Below, piece by piece: positions 43,706 through 54,657 of a DNA stretch of 64,000 bases (position 1 is its first letter; every line of letters begins with the position of its first letter). Source of the stretch: Selaginella moellendorffii (lineage: Eukaryota; Streptophyta; Lycopodiopsida; Selaginellales; Selaginellaceae); NCBI RefSeq assembly GCF_000143415.4, contig NW_003314294.1:69258-133257 (forward strand), in the 5' to 3' direction. The notes under the pieces are model-generated. The model was given only the letters and a program-made list of their open reading frames with translations, was not told where the DNA came from and searched no databases. A program made the position numbers and the translations under genes.

Positions 43706-45446
43706 TGCCTATATATTTTGTCTCAACAACCCCTACTTCATACAATGTTGTGGAGGGTGATGGTGTCTTAGTTGATGAGAGTCATGTAAAGAGTTGGAGT
43801 AGCAATAACGGTAGTGGCATGAAATTTTGTTATGGTCATTTGGCATAATTGCCACTTTGAATCATTCTATAGGTGATTGATCGAAATGTAAGTTGTGATA
43901 AGGTGTTATGGCAATAGTGTGGTGGTGTCATAAAAGTTTGAATTTAGTAGTGTCATGTGGTTGGTTGGAGCTGTGAGTAAAGAGTCATTAGTGGTCATTA
44001 TGAAAGGTTGCAATGGGGATGTAGCTATAAATTGAAATTATGGAGTTGTTGGTTGAAAGCTATGGTATCATATGTTTCTCTAAATTGTAGTTAAGCTTGA
44101 AAACATATTGTATCATTTGCTTAGCATGGGGCACAAAACTAAGTTTGACATGAAATGGTCAAAGATGCTTTACAAGACTAGCCAATTGTTTATGACTATT
44201 AAGTTATGGTAAATGTAAGCTAGGTTGTTTTCCCACTCATAATCATTTTATTCTACAGGATTTAGGATGATTAGTTAGGCATTACCATATTGTGTATAGG
44301 CTTGGGAGGTGAGTGTGTTGTGTTGTCTATAAACTATATATTTAAGTGGAGGATCACCCATGGGGAGCTTTGCTATATTGTTAACAAGCCAATAGTTGTA
44401 AAATAGAGTTGGGAGTTAATATAATGCATGTATAAATGGCTAGTTTAGGAATATAAGTTTAGCTAGTATTTTTTATTTTTATTATTAAAATTTAACACCA
44501 TTTCAATTTTTAATTTTAAGTTATATTGAATTAAATAGTCCTTTTAAAACTCACAACTATTAAGAGTATTTACTTAAAAAAATGCCACTAGAGTATGACT
44601 ATTAAGGAAATGGCCACTAAATAAAGCTTCATGAGTTAGAAAAATATTTGATTAAATTTATATTTAGTTTTAAAGTTCATTCATGCTAATTATTAAAAAT
44701 TGAATAAATTATTTTTGAAGTATTTTCAACTTGAACAAGAACCTTCATTCTCTTTACTTACCATAATAATATAACTTATTGACAATGATTTATGCTTTAT
44801 TATGCTATTGATTTTAAGGTTATTCATTCAAAAATCATACACACTATTGACATGAACTATTTTATATTTTATTTTTTTTTACAAATTTTACATTTCAGAA
44901 TAGTGTTTTTATACTAACATTATTATGTTGTTTAATTCTTACTTATGCAATGCAATTTAATTTGTCTTCAATGCCTTATAAAGTGGAAAGGGTTTGAAAC
45001 ATAAAGAGTTTTAAGCAAAAATGTTCTCAAGATATTTTCTAATATTGCAATTTGCATATTTGTGTTCACTTAGAATTTGCAATTCAAGCAACACTTGTTA
45101 GTTAGAGGCTTGAAACAATATATCTACTAAGGCTTGCTACCCTTAGCAGTGCCTATAGATTTGGCAGTGGGTGGCAGTAGAGTGTTCCTGCTATTGATCA
45201 AAGTACCAATTTGCTAGAGCTGTTGAAGCTCAATCTGTGTTGCTGCTTGCCCTGATGGATGAGAACCAGTACAGTTCACGCAGCACTCATGGACGTTTAT
45301 AAGATATAAATTGAGCACATTCCAACAAGACGTGGTTTATGCTAAAGTATTTTCCGTCCATTAAATGGGTTCTACAGCATATTCTGGTAGTCCTTAGTTC
45401 TTATTCAACTTTCTTCCTAAACGGGCTCTAGTGATCATCGTTGGAT
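43028..45446. other. AT-rich island 2, right part
   Basis: AT-rich without recognisable genes, containing the (TA)n tract at about 43665-43701. From about 45180 base composition returns to normal; the last 270 bp are the SERP1 3' flank. Confidence 0.5.
43665..43701. repeat. (TA)n microsatellite
   Basis: About 18 uninterrupted TA units. Confidence 0.9.
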
Positions 45447-45795
45447 CTATGGGCCGCCACCGGACGCTGTCCTAATGATCTGTAGCAACGCTGCGCAGAG
45501 CAGACAAATCGGAGTCAGGATCTACACTCTAGAACCGCAAAATCGATAGATCGACAAGCAATCAACGGATTACCTGAGCCGATGACCACGAAAATGAAGA
45601 ACCCTAGAACAATTGGGCCAACTGGGTACGCGTTGCCCTTTTTGATGCTCGATTCGGGCACCGCGCCCCGCTTGAAGATGTTCTTCTGGAATTTCTGGAT
45701 CTTCTTGTCGGCCAGTCGCTTGGATGTCGTCTGCAAAGCCCAGGAACCCAAGATTTAGTCGAAGAGAAGAGAGAGGAAGAGGAAGAGCTCACCAT
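45447..45795 (-). CDS. SERP1/RAMP4 stress-associated ER protein, 67 aa
   Basis: Exons are 45795..45793 (the ATG only), 45730..45574 and 45490..45447, 204 nt in all. The protein reads MTTSKRLADKKIQKFQKNI, then KRGAVPESS, then PVGPIVLGFFIFVVIG as a single C-terminal membrane span, ending IIRTASGGGP. Length and order match the RAMP4/SERP1 family: tail-anchored translocon partners that stabilise new membrane proteins during ER stress. The first intron follows the start codon directly (ATG|GTGAGC, acceptor ctttgcag), so exon 1 supplies only Met plus 5' UTR. It is divergent from the PPR gene at 45989. Confidence 0.92.
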
Positions 45796-45889
45796 TCTCT
45801 TGCCAAATTGGCTCCGCGACTTCCCCCAAACACCCAAAACCTAAATCTGCGAAAGAGAAAAATGTCAAAGAAAAAGGATTCCCACGCGG

Positions 45890-45995
45890 ACTCTGACCTG
45901 GCACAAGACGCGGCGATGACTCGGCAGGAATGCTGACGCGGACCTGACCTGGCCCACGACGCGGCGATGACTCGGCAGGGATGCTGACGTGGTCT
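45890..45995. repeat. Tandem duplication (~52 bp x2) between SERP1 and PPR
   Basis: The segment ctgacctggc(a/c)ca-gacgcggcgatgactcggcagg(a/g)atgctgacg(c/t)gg is present twice, ending at the PPR start. It forms most of the shared promoter or leader. Confidence 0.8.
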
Positions 45996-47644
45996 TCTTC
46001 TTCTCCATGGTCGTAGCGCGCGCCCCAAATCTCGGTGGAATCGAGAGCCCGGACGAGAAGTTTGCCCCGGCACACTATGCCAAGCTTATCAAATCGTGCG
46101 CTATCTCCAGGGATCTGCTCGAGGCACGGCGGATCCACTCGCTGGTAATCCACAGCGCGCATCGCAACGATCGCTTCCTGAAAAACCTCCTGATTGAAAT
46201 GTACGGCAAGTGCCACAGCATCGAGGACGCCCGGATTGTCCTGGATCAAATTCACGAGCCCAATTGCTACACCTGGAATATCGCTCTCGTGGCATTTGCC
46301 GAGAACGGGCATCTGGAGAAAGCGCGGAAGATCTTCGAGGGGATTCCACAACCCAACAGCGTGGCCTGGAACTCTATCATCACCGCCTACGCCAAACATG
46401 AGAATCTCCAGGAAGCGAGAAGGTTCTTTGAGAAGATGCCAGATCCCAACGTGGTGACGTGGACGGCAATGATAACAGCATATGCTCAGCAGCGGCATCT
46501 TGGCGAGGCGAGAGATCTCTTTGACCGGATGCCGGTCAAGGACGTGGTGGCGTGGACCAGCATGTTGACCGCATATGCCGAAAACGGGGATCTGGAGCAA
46601 TCAACGAATCTGTTCGAAAAGATGCCCCAGAAAGATATCGTTGCTTGGAATGCAATGCTCGCGGCGTATTACCGGCTAGGTCATTTGTATCAAGCAAAAG
46701 AACTTTTTGATACCATGCCTCGAAAAGATTCTGCGTCCTGGAATCTTATGATACTAGCATATGCCGAAGTTGGGAATATTGCCGAAGCACAAAAACTTCT
46801 TGAACTAAATCCTTGTCGTGATGTCACGGCTTTTACTATCTTGATCACTGCTTTTTCCCAGCACAAGAAAGTAGAGGAAGCTTTTAAATTGTTCAGGGAA
46901 ATGCCTCGTCGCGACATTGTGGCTTGGAACGCTATGCTAGCGGGATATGCCCATAACGGGCATCTTGAGGAGGCAAAATTTATGTTTGACCACATGCCTC
47001 AAAGAGATTCGATCTCTTGGACCACCTTGGTAGCAGCATATGCCTGGAACGGGCATCTTGGAGAAGCTAGAGCTATGTTTGAAAAGATGCCAAACCAAGA
47101 CTATGTGACAGTGCCAACTTTGATAGTTGCGTATGCACAGCACGGGCATATTATACAAGCAAAGAATTTGTTCTCAAGAACTTCTCAAGGAGAGGTAATG
47201 TCGTGGAATGCAATGCTCACATCCTACATTTTAGGTGGCGAGCTGCAAAGTGGTCTAGATCTTCTTTTTGATATGGCTGTGGAGGGCCTCGGTCCTGACG
47301 AGATCACGTTTCTTTGCATTCTCTCGGGCTGTGGTCACTTGGGACTCTTGGAAGAATGTAGAAAGCACTTCAAGAGGATGAGATCCGAGTATAACTTAGC
47401 TCCAGGGATCGAGCACTTTGTGTGCCTCGTTGATATTCTCGGTCGATGCGGCCAGCTCGCAAAGGCCGAGGAGCTCATCAAGACGATGCCTTTCGTTCCA
47501 AATCGTGTTTCGTGGTCGACTTTTCTGAACGCTTGCAAGATCCAGAAAAGCTCGAATCATTCCGCAGTGGAAGTCGTGAAGACGAGCCCCGATAAAAAAG
47601 ACGCTGCCCCGTTTGTGATGCTCTCAAATCTCGTCACTCCTTGA
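45989..47644 (+). CDS. S-repeat PPR protein, 551 aa
   Basis: Single exon. The in-frame MVV at 46007 is an alternative start. After a leader of about 40 aa the protein is a run of 31-aa S repeats (VTWTAMITAYAQQRHLGEARDLF, VAWNAMLAAYYRLGHLYQAKELF and so on), then a P1-L-S triplet (LGPDEITFLCILSGCGHLGLLE) and a short E1-like end (VSWSTFLNACK ... FVMLSNLVTP). There is no E+ or DYW domain. Organellar RNA binding is inferred from the family. It is convergent with the next PPR, with stops 59 bp apart. Confidence 0.92.
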   Translation: MVFFFSMVVARAPNLGGIESPDEKFAPAHYAKLIKSCAISRDLLEARRIHSLVIHSAHRNDRFLKNLLIEMYGKCHSIEDARIVLDQIHEPNCYTWNIALVAFAENGHLEKARKIFEGIPQPNSVAWNSIITAYAKHENLQEARRFFEKMPDPNVVTWTAMITAYAQQRHLGEARDLFDRMPVKDVVAWTSMLTAYAENGDLEQSTNLFEKMPQKDIVAWNAMLAAYYRLGHLYQAKELFDTMPRKDSASWNLMILAYAEVGNIAEAQKLLELNPCRDVTAFTILITAFSQHKKVEEAFKLFREMPRRDIVAWNAMLAGYAHNGHLEEAKFMFDHMPQRDSISWTTLVAAYAWNGHLGEARAMFEKMPNQDYVTVPTLIVAYAQHGHIIQAKNLFSRTSQGEVMSWNAMLTSYILGGELQSGLDLLFDMAVEGLGPDEITFLCILSGCGHLGLLEECRKHFKRMRSEYNLAPGIEHFVCLVDILGRCGQLAKAEELIKTMPFVPNRVSWSTFLNACKIQKSSNHSAVEVVKTSPDKKDAAPFVMLSNLVTP

Positions 47645-47703
47645 TCCGGAAGTTCTCGCTCAAACTTTGCTAAGATTTTCATCACTGGACGGACGAATCG
47701 TGT

Positions 47704-49737
47704 CTAGTCCACTGCTACGATGTTGGACAGGAGAATGTACGAGGAAGTATCTTGCGAGTCGAGTGAGTGTAAGCTCTCGGCAGCTCGAGCCCCGCGAGAT
47801 CTCTCTCCGTGAACTTTGGAGGCCGCGAGGAAACCCGACCAGGCAACGTTGTCGGGCGACACGGGCATGCTCTCGAGAAGCTCATTGGCTCTTTGGAGCT
47901 GGCCGGCCCTCGAGAGGCAGTCAACTATACAGGAGTAGTGTTCCTTGCCGGGGGACAAGCCATGGTCAAGCACCATCAAACTAAAACAATGATGGCTGTC
48001 TTCCATCATTCCTAGGTGGCTCAAACCGGTTAAGATCACAAGGAACGCTATGTGACCGGGTTTAAATCCTTCGCACTCCATCACTCTCAGAAACTCGAGT
48101 GACTTTAACACTGTGGCTTTGTTTCCTCCAAACGCAAAGGCCGTGATCACGGCAGTCCAGGAGACGACGTTCTGTAGAGGCATTTCATCAAAGAGTTTGA
48201 GCGTGGTCTCGATCTTCGCGTTCTTAGCGTAAGCAGCAAGCATTGTGTTCCAGGAGGCGGTGTCTCGCTGCGGAAGATCGTCAAAAACTCTCTTGGTTTG
48301 ATCGATGTGGCTGTTTTGAGCATAAGCTCCAAGAAGTGTGTTCCAGGAGACGATGTCTTTCGCGGGGGTTAAGCTGTGGAGCTCTTGAGCTTCGCGGAGA
48401 TGGCCAGCTTCTCCATAAGCTGCTGCTAGAGCGTTCCAGGAAACGGTGTCTCGCTCAGGCATCTCATCGAAACATTTTTTAGCTTCTTCTAGCTTGGAGT
48501 TTCGAGCGAGGGCGATGATTATCACGTTCCAGCTCGAGAGATCTCTCCGTGGACTCGACTCAAACATCTCTCGAGCGATCTGGAGGCGTCCATCCCTGGC
48601 GAGCACGGAGATCATCAAGTTCCAGATCACGAGATCACATTCTGGAGTTCCGTCGAAAAGCTCAGTGGCTTTCCTCAAACTTCCAACTTGAGACAATGCC
48701 GTGATCATCGTAGTGTAGGAAACTAGTGACCTTTGCGGCATAATGTCGAACGTTCTTTGGCACTCTTCAATATGCCCGGCTTCGGCATATGCAAAAAGCT
48801 GGATATTCCAAGACATTAGATTTCTTTCTGGAATTTCCAGGAATATCATTTTCGTTTCAAATGCATGTCCAGCTTGGGCATAGGCCGACATTATAATATT
48901 CCAGGAAAGAATATTCCTCAAGGGCATAGTGTTAAAAAGCATTCTAGCGTCGCCAAGATACCCTTTTTCGGCATATGCTGTTATCAAGGCATTCCAAGTA
49001 GAAACATCTCGATCTTCCATTAAATGGAAAAGATTCTTTGCCGCGTCAAGGTTTCCATGCTGCGCACACGCTGTTATCATGGCATTACAGGATATTACAT
49101 CCTTCTCGGGCATTTGATCGAAAAGATCCTTTGCCTGGTCAAGATACCCTCTTTTGGCATATGCTGAGATCATAGCCGTGGTTGAAATTATGGTCTTTCT
49201 CGGCATTCGATCAAAAAGACGCTTTGCATCCTCAACTCTATCGTAGATAATGTAGCAATTTATGAGAATATTCCAAGAGATATCGCTGTCCTTGGGAGAT
49301 TCCTGGAAGATTTCCACCGCCTCCTGAAGATGCCCACCCTGGGCATATGCCGCGAGCATCGAGTTCCAGGCCACATCGTTCTTCGCGGGCATCGCGTCGA
49401 ATATTCGCTTGGCGCCATGGAGCTCGCCGTTTAGGGCGTAGGCGTTGAGGAGGATGCTCCACGAGTAGATGTTGGGATCAACGATGCGATCGAAGACAAT
49501 GCGCGCCTCCGCGACGCTGCCGAGCTTGCCATACATCTCCACCAGCAGATTGGCCAGGTATCGGCTATGGCGCTCCGGCGATCGCTGGATTTGCTCGTGG
49601 ATCGCCCGCGCCTCCGCCAGATTGCGCGTGTTCCCGCACCGCCGGATGGATTGCGCTAGCATCTCGACCGGATCGAGGTAATCTCGCCGGGGAATTGGTG
49701 CATTGCGGTGCCCGGATTGAGCTGATGCTTGCAGCAT
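47704..49737 (-). CDS. S-repeat PPR protein, 677 aa
   Basis: Single exon, close in design to the convergent PPR at 45989: IHEQIQ-type opening, about seventeen S repeats ([46 protein letters not shown]), a final L-type unit ([19 protein letters not shown]) and an E1-like end ([11 protein letters not shown] ... [11 protein letters not shown]). It lacks E+ and DYW. Its ATG is only 40 bp from the ALG1 ATG on the other strand. The shared design suggests the two PPRs are related by duplication, but the repeats have diverged. Confidence 0.92.
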   Translation of the reverse strand: MLQASAQSGHRNAPIPRRDYLDPVEMLAQSIRRCGNTRNLAEARAIHEQIQRSPERHSRYLANLLVEMYGKLGSVAEARIVFDRIVDPNIYSWSILLNAYALNGELHGAKRIFDAMPAKNDVAWNSMLAAYAQGGHLQEAVEIFQESPKDSDISWNILINCYIIYDRVEDAKRLFDRMPRKTIISTTAMISAYAKRGYLDQAKDLFDQMPEKDVISCNAMITACAQHGNLDAAKNLFHLMEDRDVSTWNALITAYAEKGYLGDARMLFNTMPLRNILSWNIIMSAYAQAGHAFETKMIFLEIPERNLMSWNIQLFAYAEAGHIEECQRTFDIMPQRSLVSYTTMITALSQVGSLRKATELFDGTPECDLVIWNLMISVLARDGRLQIAREMFESSPRRDLSSWNVIIIALARNSKLEEAKKCFDEMPERDTVSWNALAAAYGEAGHLREAQELHSLTPAKDIVSWNTLLGAYAQNSHIDQTKRVFDDLPQRDTASWNTMLAAYAKNAKIETTLKLFDEMPLQNVVSWTAVITAFAFGGNKATVLKSLEFLRVMECEGFKPGHIAFLVILTGLSHLGMMEDSHHCFSLMVLDHGLSPGKEHYSCIVDCLSRAGQLQRANELLESMPVSPDNVAWSGFLAASKVHGERSRGARAAESLHSLDSQDTSSYILLSNIVAVD

Positions 49738-49756
49738 TTTTCATCCCTCCCAAGAA

Positions 49757-49768
49757 CCCTAATTAGGG
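49757..49768. promoter_or_regulatory. Palindromic telo-box between PPR and ALG1
   Basis: CCCTAATTAGGG, a perfect 12-bp palindrome made of two opposed telo-box cores, sits midway in the 39-bp gap between the divergent start codons. Each gene therefore sees a telo-box in the same relative orientation. Confidence 0.6.
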
Positions 49769-49776
49769 CTTTAGCG

Positions 49777-52024
49777 ATGGGGAGGAGAGGAAGGGCGACC
49801 GTTGTCGTGCTTGGCGATTTTGGAAGGAGCCCCAGAATGCAGTACCACGCCTTGTCTTTGTCGAGCCAGGTAAATCTTCCAGCTCAAACATCTCTTGCTC
49901 CAAAATCTCTCGATTTCTCTCGCCTAGGCTGGCATGGACGTGGATGTCATTGCTTTCGCAGGTAAATCTAGAGCTTTTCTTTGTTCTTTTCGATCTTATT
50001 ACTATGATAGGAGCTCAACCACACCGAGCTGTGCTAGAAGATCCCAAGATTTCTCTTTATCTCATGGTAAGCTCGCTTTTTTGCTCTCTCTTTTCTCGTA
50101 ACTCTCGTCCTTTTTGTAGAGCGTGCCAAGCTTTCAAAGACTTCCGCGACTGTTCTATCTGCTGGCACTACCTTTTAAAATCCTTCTTCAGCTATTACAC
50201 CTCTTGTGGCTTCTCCTTGTTAAAGTGCCATCCTCGGACGTTGTTCTTGTCCAAGTAAGCTAAACCATGGCTTTTTCTAGTATCACTTTGTTCTTATTTG
50301 TGACTTTCTAGAATCCACCCTCAGTGCCAGTCCTGGCAGTGGTAAAGTGGACGTGTGTGATAAGAAAGTCCGCGTTCGTAATCGACTGGCACAACTTTGG
50401 CTATACTTTATTCGGTCTTAGATTGAATCCAAGCCATATTCTCGTCAAACTCTACTTCTGGTACTACTTACTTGTAAAGTCGTATTCTCGGACGCTTATT
50501 ATCGCTGCAGGTTTGAAAAGCGTTATGGTAAAATGGCCGATGGCCATCTATGCGTCACGAAAGCGATGCAACACGAGCTTGCAGAGAACTGGGGGATCAG
50601 GTCAGGCATTCAACGTTTCTCGCAAAACACTGGCTTAACTCTTTTCATGTTCTGCAGGGCAACCGTTGTCTACGATAGATCACCCGAGTTTTTCCAACCC
50701 GCTACCTTGGAGGGAAAGCACGAGGTAAGCTAAAGTTGAGCTGTTTTTTAGATTGCTAGCGGAAACTGATGCATTTTCTTACAGCTGTTTTTAAGGCTGG
50801 ATGGCTTGTTTAGGCAGCCACTGGGTGAATGGGATTGTTGTTCTGTAAGACTGGAGGAAGATGAGAACGTTCGGTTAGCATCCAGGCAGTATGCTGCTGG
50901 TCGAAGGGATTCGAGTAATGTTGCTAGCTCCTCCTGGACCCTCTTCACTTGTCGAAAGTTCGCAGTGGAGGACCCGAGAAAAGAAATCCAGGAGGGCGAC
51001 CAGTACTTCTATCTGAAAGAAAGGCCAGCACTTATTGTGAGCAGTACTAGCTGGTAAGCGTGCCTCCAAACTTGTATCTCGTGTTCTGACCGTTGCAACA
51101 AATCGCAGGACTCCAGATGAGGACTTTGAGATACTGTTGGAGGCTGCTGTTATGTATGACCGACGTGTGGCGGCATCGCTGGGAGAGCACATAGACAGTG
51201 CTTCGGGTGATAGGCGACCCATGAAGAATGCTAGATGTGTTTTCCCTCGTCTTCTCATCGTTGTTACTGGTATGATATTTCTAGTTCAGCCAGTAATTCT
51301 TTTTTTCTGTTTCTTATTCAAGGCAAAGGTCCCCTGCGACAAGAGTACGAAGAAAGGATAAGCAGGCTACGTTTACATCATGTTGCATTTCGAACGATGT
51401 GGCTCGCTGCTGAGGATTATCCTCGTTTGCTTGGTAAAATGGGTTCTAGCTTTAGATTTCACCTGACGTGCTGGTTTTTCTTTCTTTTAAGGATCGGCTG
51501 ATCTCGGGGTTAGCTTACATACTTCCTCGTCCGGTCTCGATTTGCCTATGAAGGTGTGAGGAAGACTTTCTATTTTTCTGACTATCTACATTCCAATGCA
51601 GGTTGTGGACATGTTTGGATGCGGATTACCTGTGACGGCCGTTTCTTATTCATGGTAATTAGCTCGCAGCTTTTGGTTTGTTTCTTCAGCGATTATTTTC
51701 CTGTGCAGTATTGACGAGCTGGTCAAGGATCACCAGAATGGGCTGCTTTTTTCGTCTGCTTCAGAACTTGCAGACCAGTTTATGGTATGAATGTTTGTCT
51801 GTCTGCCATGGAGTGACACTTCTTATGCCTCAGGATCTATTTCAAGGTTTTCCAGACAACTGCGAACACTTGAAGCACTTGAGAGACGGAGCCTTGGCAT
51901 CGGGTTCGTGTGCGAGATGGGATGACGAGTGGGAGAAGCAAGTTCTTCCGCTTATTTCCAGGTTTTTGCGACATTCTTTCATTTCTCGATGCTAACTTTC
52001 GTTTCGTTTCGGTGCAGATATTAG
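49777..52024 (+). CDS. ALG1: ALG1 / TURAN beta-1,4-mannosyltransferase, 496 aa, 15 exons
   Basis: Exons: 49777-49869, 49928-49961, 50011-50066, 50120-50254, 50312-50460, 50511-50600, 50658-50724, 50785-51053, 51109-51269, 51323-51433, 51492-51553, 51602-51654, 51709-51784, 51834-51961 and 52018-52024, the last carrying only the end of the Arg codon, Tyr and stop. [25 protein letters not shown] opens the GT33-type fold. A hydrophobic segment ([20 protein letters not shown]) anchors it at the [56 protein letters not shown] and DMFGCGLPV are family motifs. It adds the first mannose to GlcNAc2-PP-dolichol in N-glycan assembly. The start at 49777 is chosen over an in-frame ATG at 49729, which lies inside the PPR gene. 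Confidence 0.95.
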
Positions 52025-52206
52025 ACTCGAGGCAATGTACATACACCCGAGAGACTGGTTTAACGAACTTTCGTTGGTAGAGCAGTGTTTTGAACCTCGG
52101 AATTTAATTGAACGAACAAGATCTTGCAAGCTTGGACGGCGTCGATGGCTTTGCTCCGAGATGGTTTCGCACCCTAGGGTTCGCAGGAAATGCAAAGTGG
52201 ACCACG

Positions 52207-54148
52207 ATGAGCGAGGACGTCGACAAGCACGTCTTGCGGAAGTACCACGTTTGCCAGAAGCTCGGCAAGGGTGTAAGTTGACGGCTCAAAAAGAGTTTTT
52301 TATTTGGTGGTGTTATAACTGCTTTGTTTTACTGTTTGCAGGCTTATGGAATCGTCTGGAAAGCGTTTGATAGGAAGACCAACGATGTTGTTGCTCTCAA
52401 AAAGATATTTGACGCGTTTCAAAACTCGACTGATGCTCAGGTTTGTGGTTCTTTGTCAGAAGTTCCATCTTTCTGACTTGCTGGTTCCAACGTAGAGGAC
52501 CTTTCGCGAGGTGATGTTTCTTCAGGAGATCAACGATCATGAGAACGTCATCAAGTTAGTTTCCCCACCTCTTAAGACTGCTGGCAGTTACATTAATGAA
52601 CTCGCAGGTTGACAAACGTTCTCAAAGCGGAAAATGACCGTGACTTGTACCTAGTGTTTGAGTACATGGGTAAGTTTGCAAGAAAAACTGTAAGCTTATC
52701 GATCCATTCCGCAATTTTTCTCCGCGCAGAAACGGATTTGCATGCTGTTATAAGAGCCAATATTCTCGAGGACGTACATAAACAAGTAAGTTCTTCCGGC
52801 TTTTATGTTTGGCTAAATTAGAGGTGTTTGCAGTACATCATGTATCAACTCTTTAAATCTTTGAAGTATTTGCACAGCGCAGGGCTGCTGCATCGCGATA
52901 TCAAGGTGACTTTGTTCAGCCATTGTAAAGAACTGCTGAAAGTATTAATGCTTTGAACTTTCAGCCAAGCAATCTACTTTTGGATTCGGATTGCCGATGC
53001 AAGCTTGCAGATTTTGGTTTGGCACGATCGGTATGCTGCTTATGAGAACGCTTTACAATTCTTGTATGAGCCTTTCCTTTTTTGAGTGAAGGTTGCCCAA
53101 TTGAAAGATGACATGGGACAAGCGCAAGTGCTAACAGACTATGTTGCTACTCGATGGTACTCCAATTAGAAGCATCTTCACATCATGGATTTTACAAAAT
53201 GTGGTTTATCAAACAGGTATAGAGCACCCGAAATTCTTCTTGGTTCCACAAAGTAAGCAGGTGAGACTTTTATGGTAACCGTTTGTGAATTAACAATCTC
53301 GCTTAACAGCTACACCTTTGGAGTGGACATGTGGTCGAGTGGCTGCATTCTTGGCGAGTTGTTGAACGGGAAGCCTGTTTTTCCAGGTGAGTCTGTGATA
53401 AACACGGGAAAATCTCTGAATCTCTCTTGGCACTGGCACGTACAGGGGCATCGACTATGAACCAAATTGAAAAAGTTCTGGATCTAATAGGAAAACCGGC
53501 TTCGGTATGTGACGCGCTGATTTTTCAGCCGGACTAACACTGTTTTGATGAGACAAAGTGAAGGACGACATAGCAGCTTTCGAATCGCCATTTGCTGCAG
53601 CTATGATTGAGAACATGGCTATAACTGGCCCCAGGTGGGAAAGAATAAGAGTTTTAAGATTGATTTAGTGTTTCACTCCGAGCAGATCATTTAGAAAAGC
53701 TTTCCCCAGCGCCACTGCTGAAGCTGCGGACCTACTACGCAAATTGCTACACTTTAATCCTCAGAAGAGGCTTACAGCGGAGGTAACTTTGCAACTTCTT
53801 TTGCTATAATCTTCCTGATTTGTGTGTGTGTGCTGCAGCAAGCATTGCAACATCCATACGTAGCTCAATTTCACAACCCTCGTGAGGAGCCATCGTGCAA
53901 TCGATTGATCAGGATTCCCATTGACGACAATCACAAGTAAGAGCTGGGTTTTTTCTGTCGCTCTGACTTATCCCCTTTTGCTTTCAAACAGATTCACGAT
54001 CCACGAGTATCGGGAAAGGCTATACGCCGAAATCATCAGCCGGAAGAAAGAGATCAGGAAGAAGGCTCGAGAGCGAGAACGGAGCCTCCACAGAGAGATG
54101 TCAAGAATGCAATCGAGACGCTCGTCTTACCATCCCAGAGCAAGCTAG
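52207..54148 (+). CDS. MAPK15/ERK7-8-type MAP kinase, 379 aa, 15 exons
   Basis: Exons: 52207-52272, 52342-52440, 52496-52554, 52608-52669, 52730-52785, 52834-52905, 52965-53030, 53092-53156, 53217-53252, 53310-53386, 53446-53504, 53564-53634, 53686-53782, 53839-53936 and 53992-54148. [15 protein letters not shown] opens the kinase. The ATP loop is [17 protein letters not shown] and the Lys is in [20 protein letters not shown], the hallmark of ERK7/8. HRDIKPSNLL, DFGLARS and an activation loop with TDY (most ERK7/8 have TEY) follow. After the kinase comes an ERK7-type tail ([14 protein letters not shown]). In animals and algae this kinase acts at basal bodies and cilia. It is distinct from the usual plant TEY/TDY MAPK groups. 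The acceptor of exon 12 is the least certain. Confidence 0.9.
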
Positions 54149-54657
54149 AAGTGAGCTTTCTTGCTCTCCTGTTCTGTAGACTTATTCGAGATCTCTCTCT
54201 TCCAGCTTCGCGAAACTTACACCAAGTGCCTGTCGCGGAGGAACCCCACTCCTTACTTCATCGAGAATGGAAAGAGTGGATCAATCGCTCGAAGTAGAGA
54301 GTGGGGTTCTGTCCGTGACAGAAACTTGGTATGTCACGCATTGCTTGCCACTGAGATCTGCGTAGAAAAGCACGCAAAGAGTTAAAGAGATCTTTCGTTA
54401 GCTCCAAATGCCCTCACCATATAACATGGAGCACGCGAGTCAGTCATATCCAAGGGTCCTCACCATACACGCGAGTCAATGATATTCAAAGGTCCTCACC
54501 ATATAAAATGGAGCACGTGGTCAACATTCGGCACCTAGTCAAAGTTTAGGTCAACTTTAGGTTAACAATGCATTAACACTGCATTGTTAATGCAGTGTTA
54601 AAAGCTTGCTTTCACTACAGTAAAAAGAGTTCTTCCTAAGAAGAATGAAAGAAGCGT
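54149..54657. other. MAPK15-PPR convergent 3' region with repeats and hairpin
   Basis: GTGAGC at 54151 and cttccag at about 54200 would form an intron in the 3' UTR or lead to an alternative coding end (about 54208-54330, open in one frame). At 54410-54520 the motif cctcacca starts three imperfect 40-50 bp repeats with gagcacg. A perfect 13-bp inverted repeat with a 3-nt loop (ttaacactgcatt / aatgcagtgttaa) spans 54573-54601. Confidence 0.55.

Noticed and set aside
43660-43848. 62-aa ORF starting MIYIYIYIY
   Set aside because: It is a reading through the (TA)n microsatellite.
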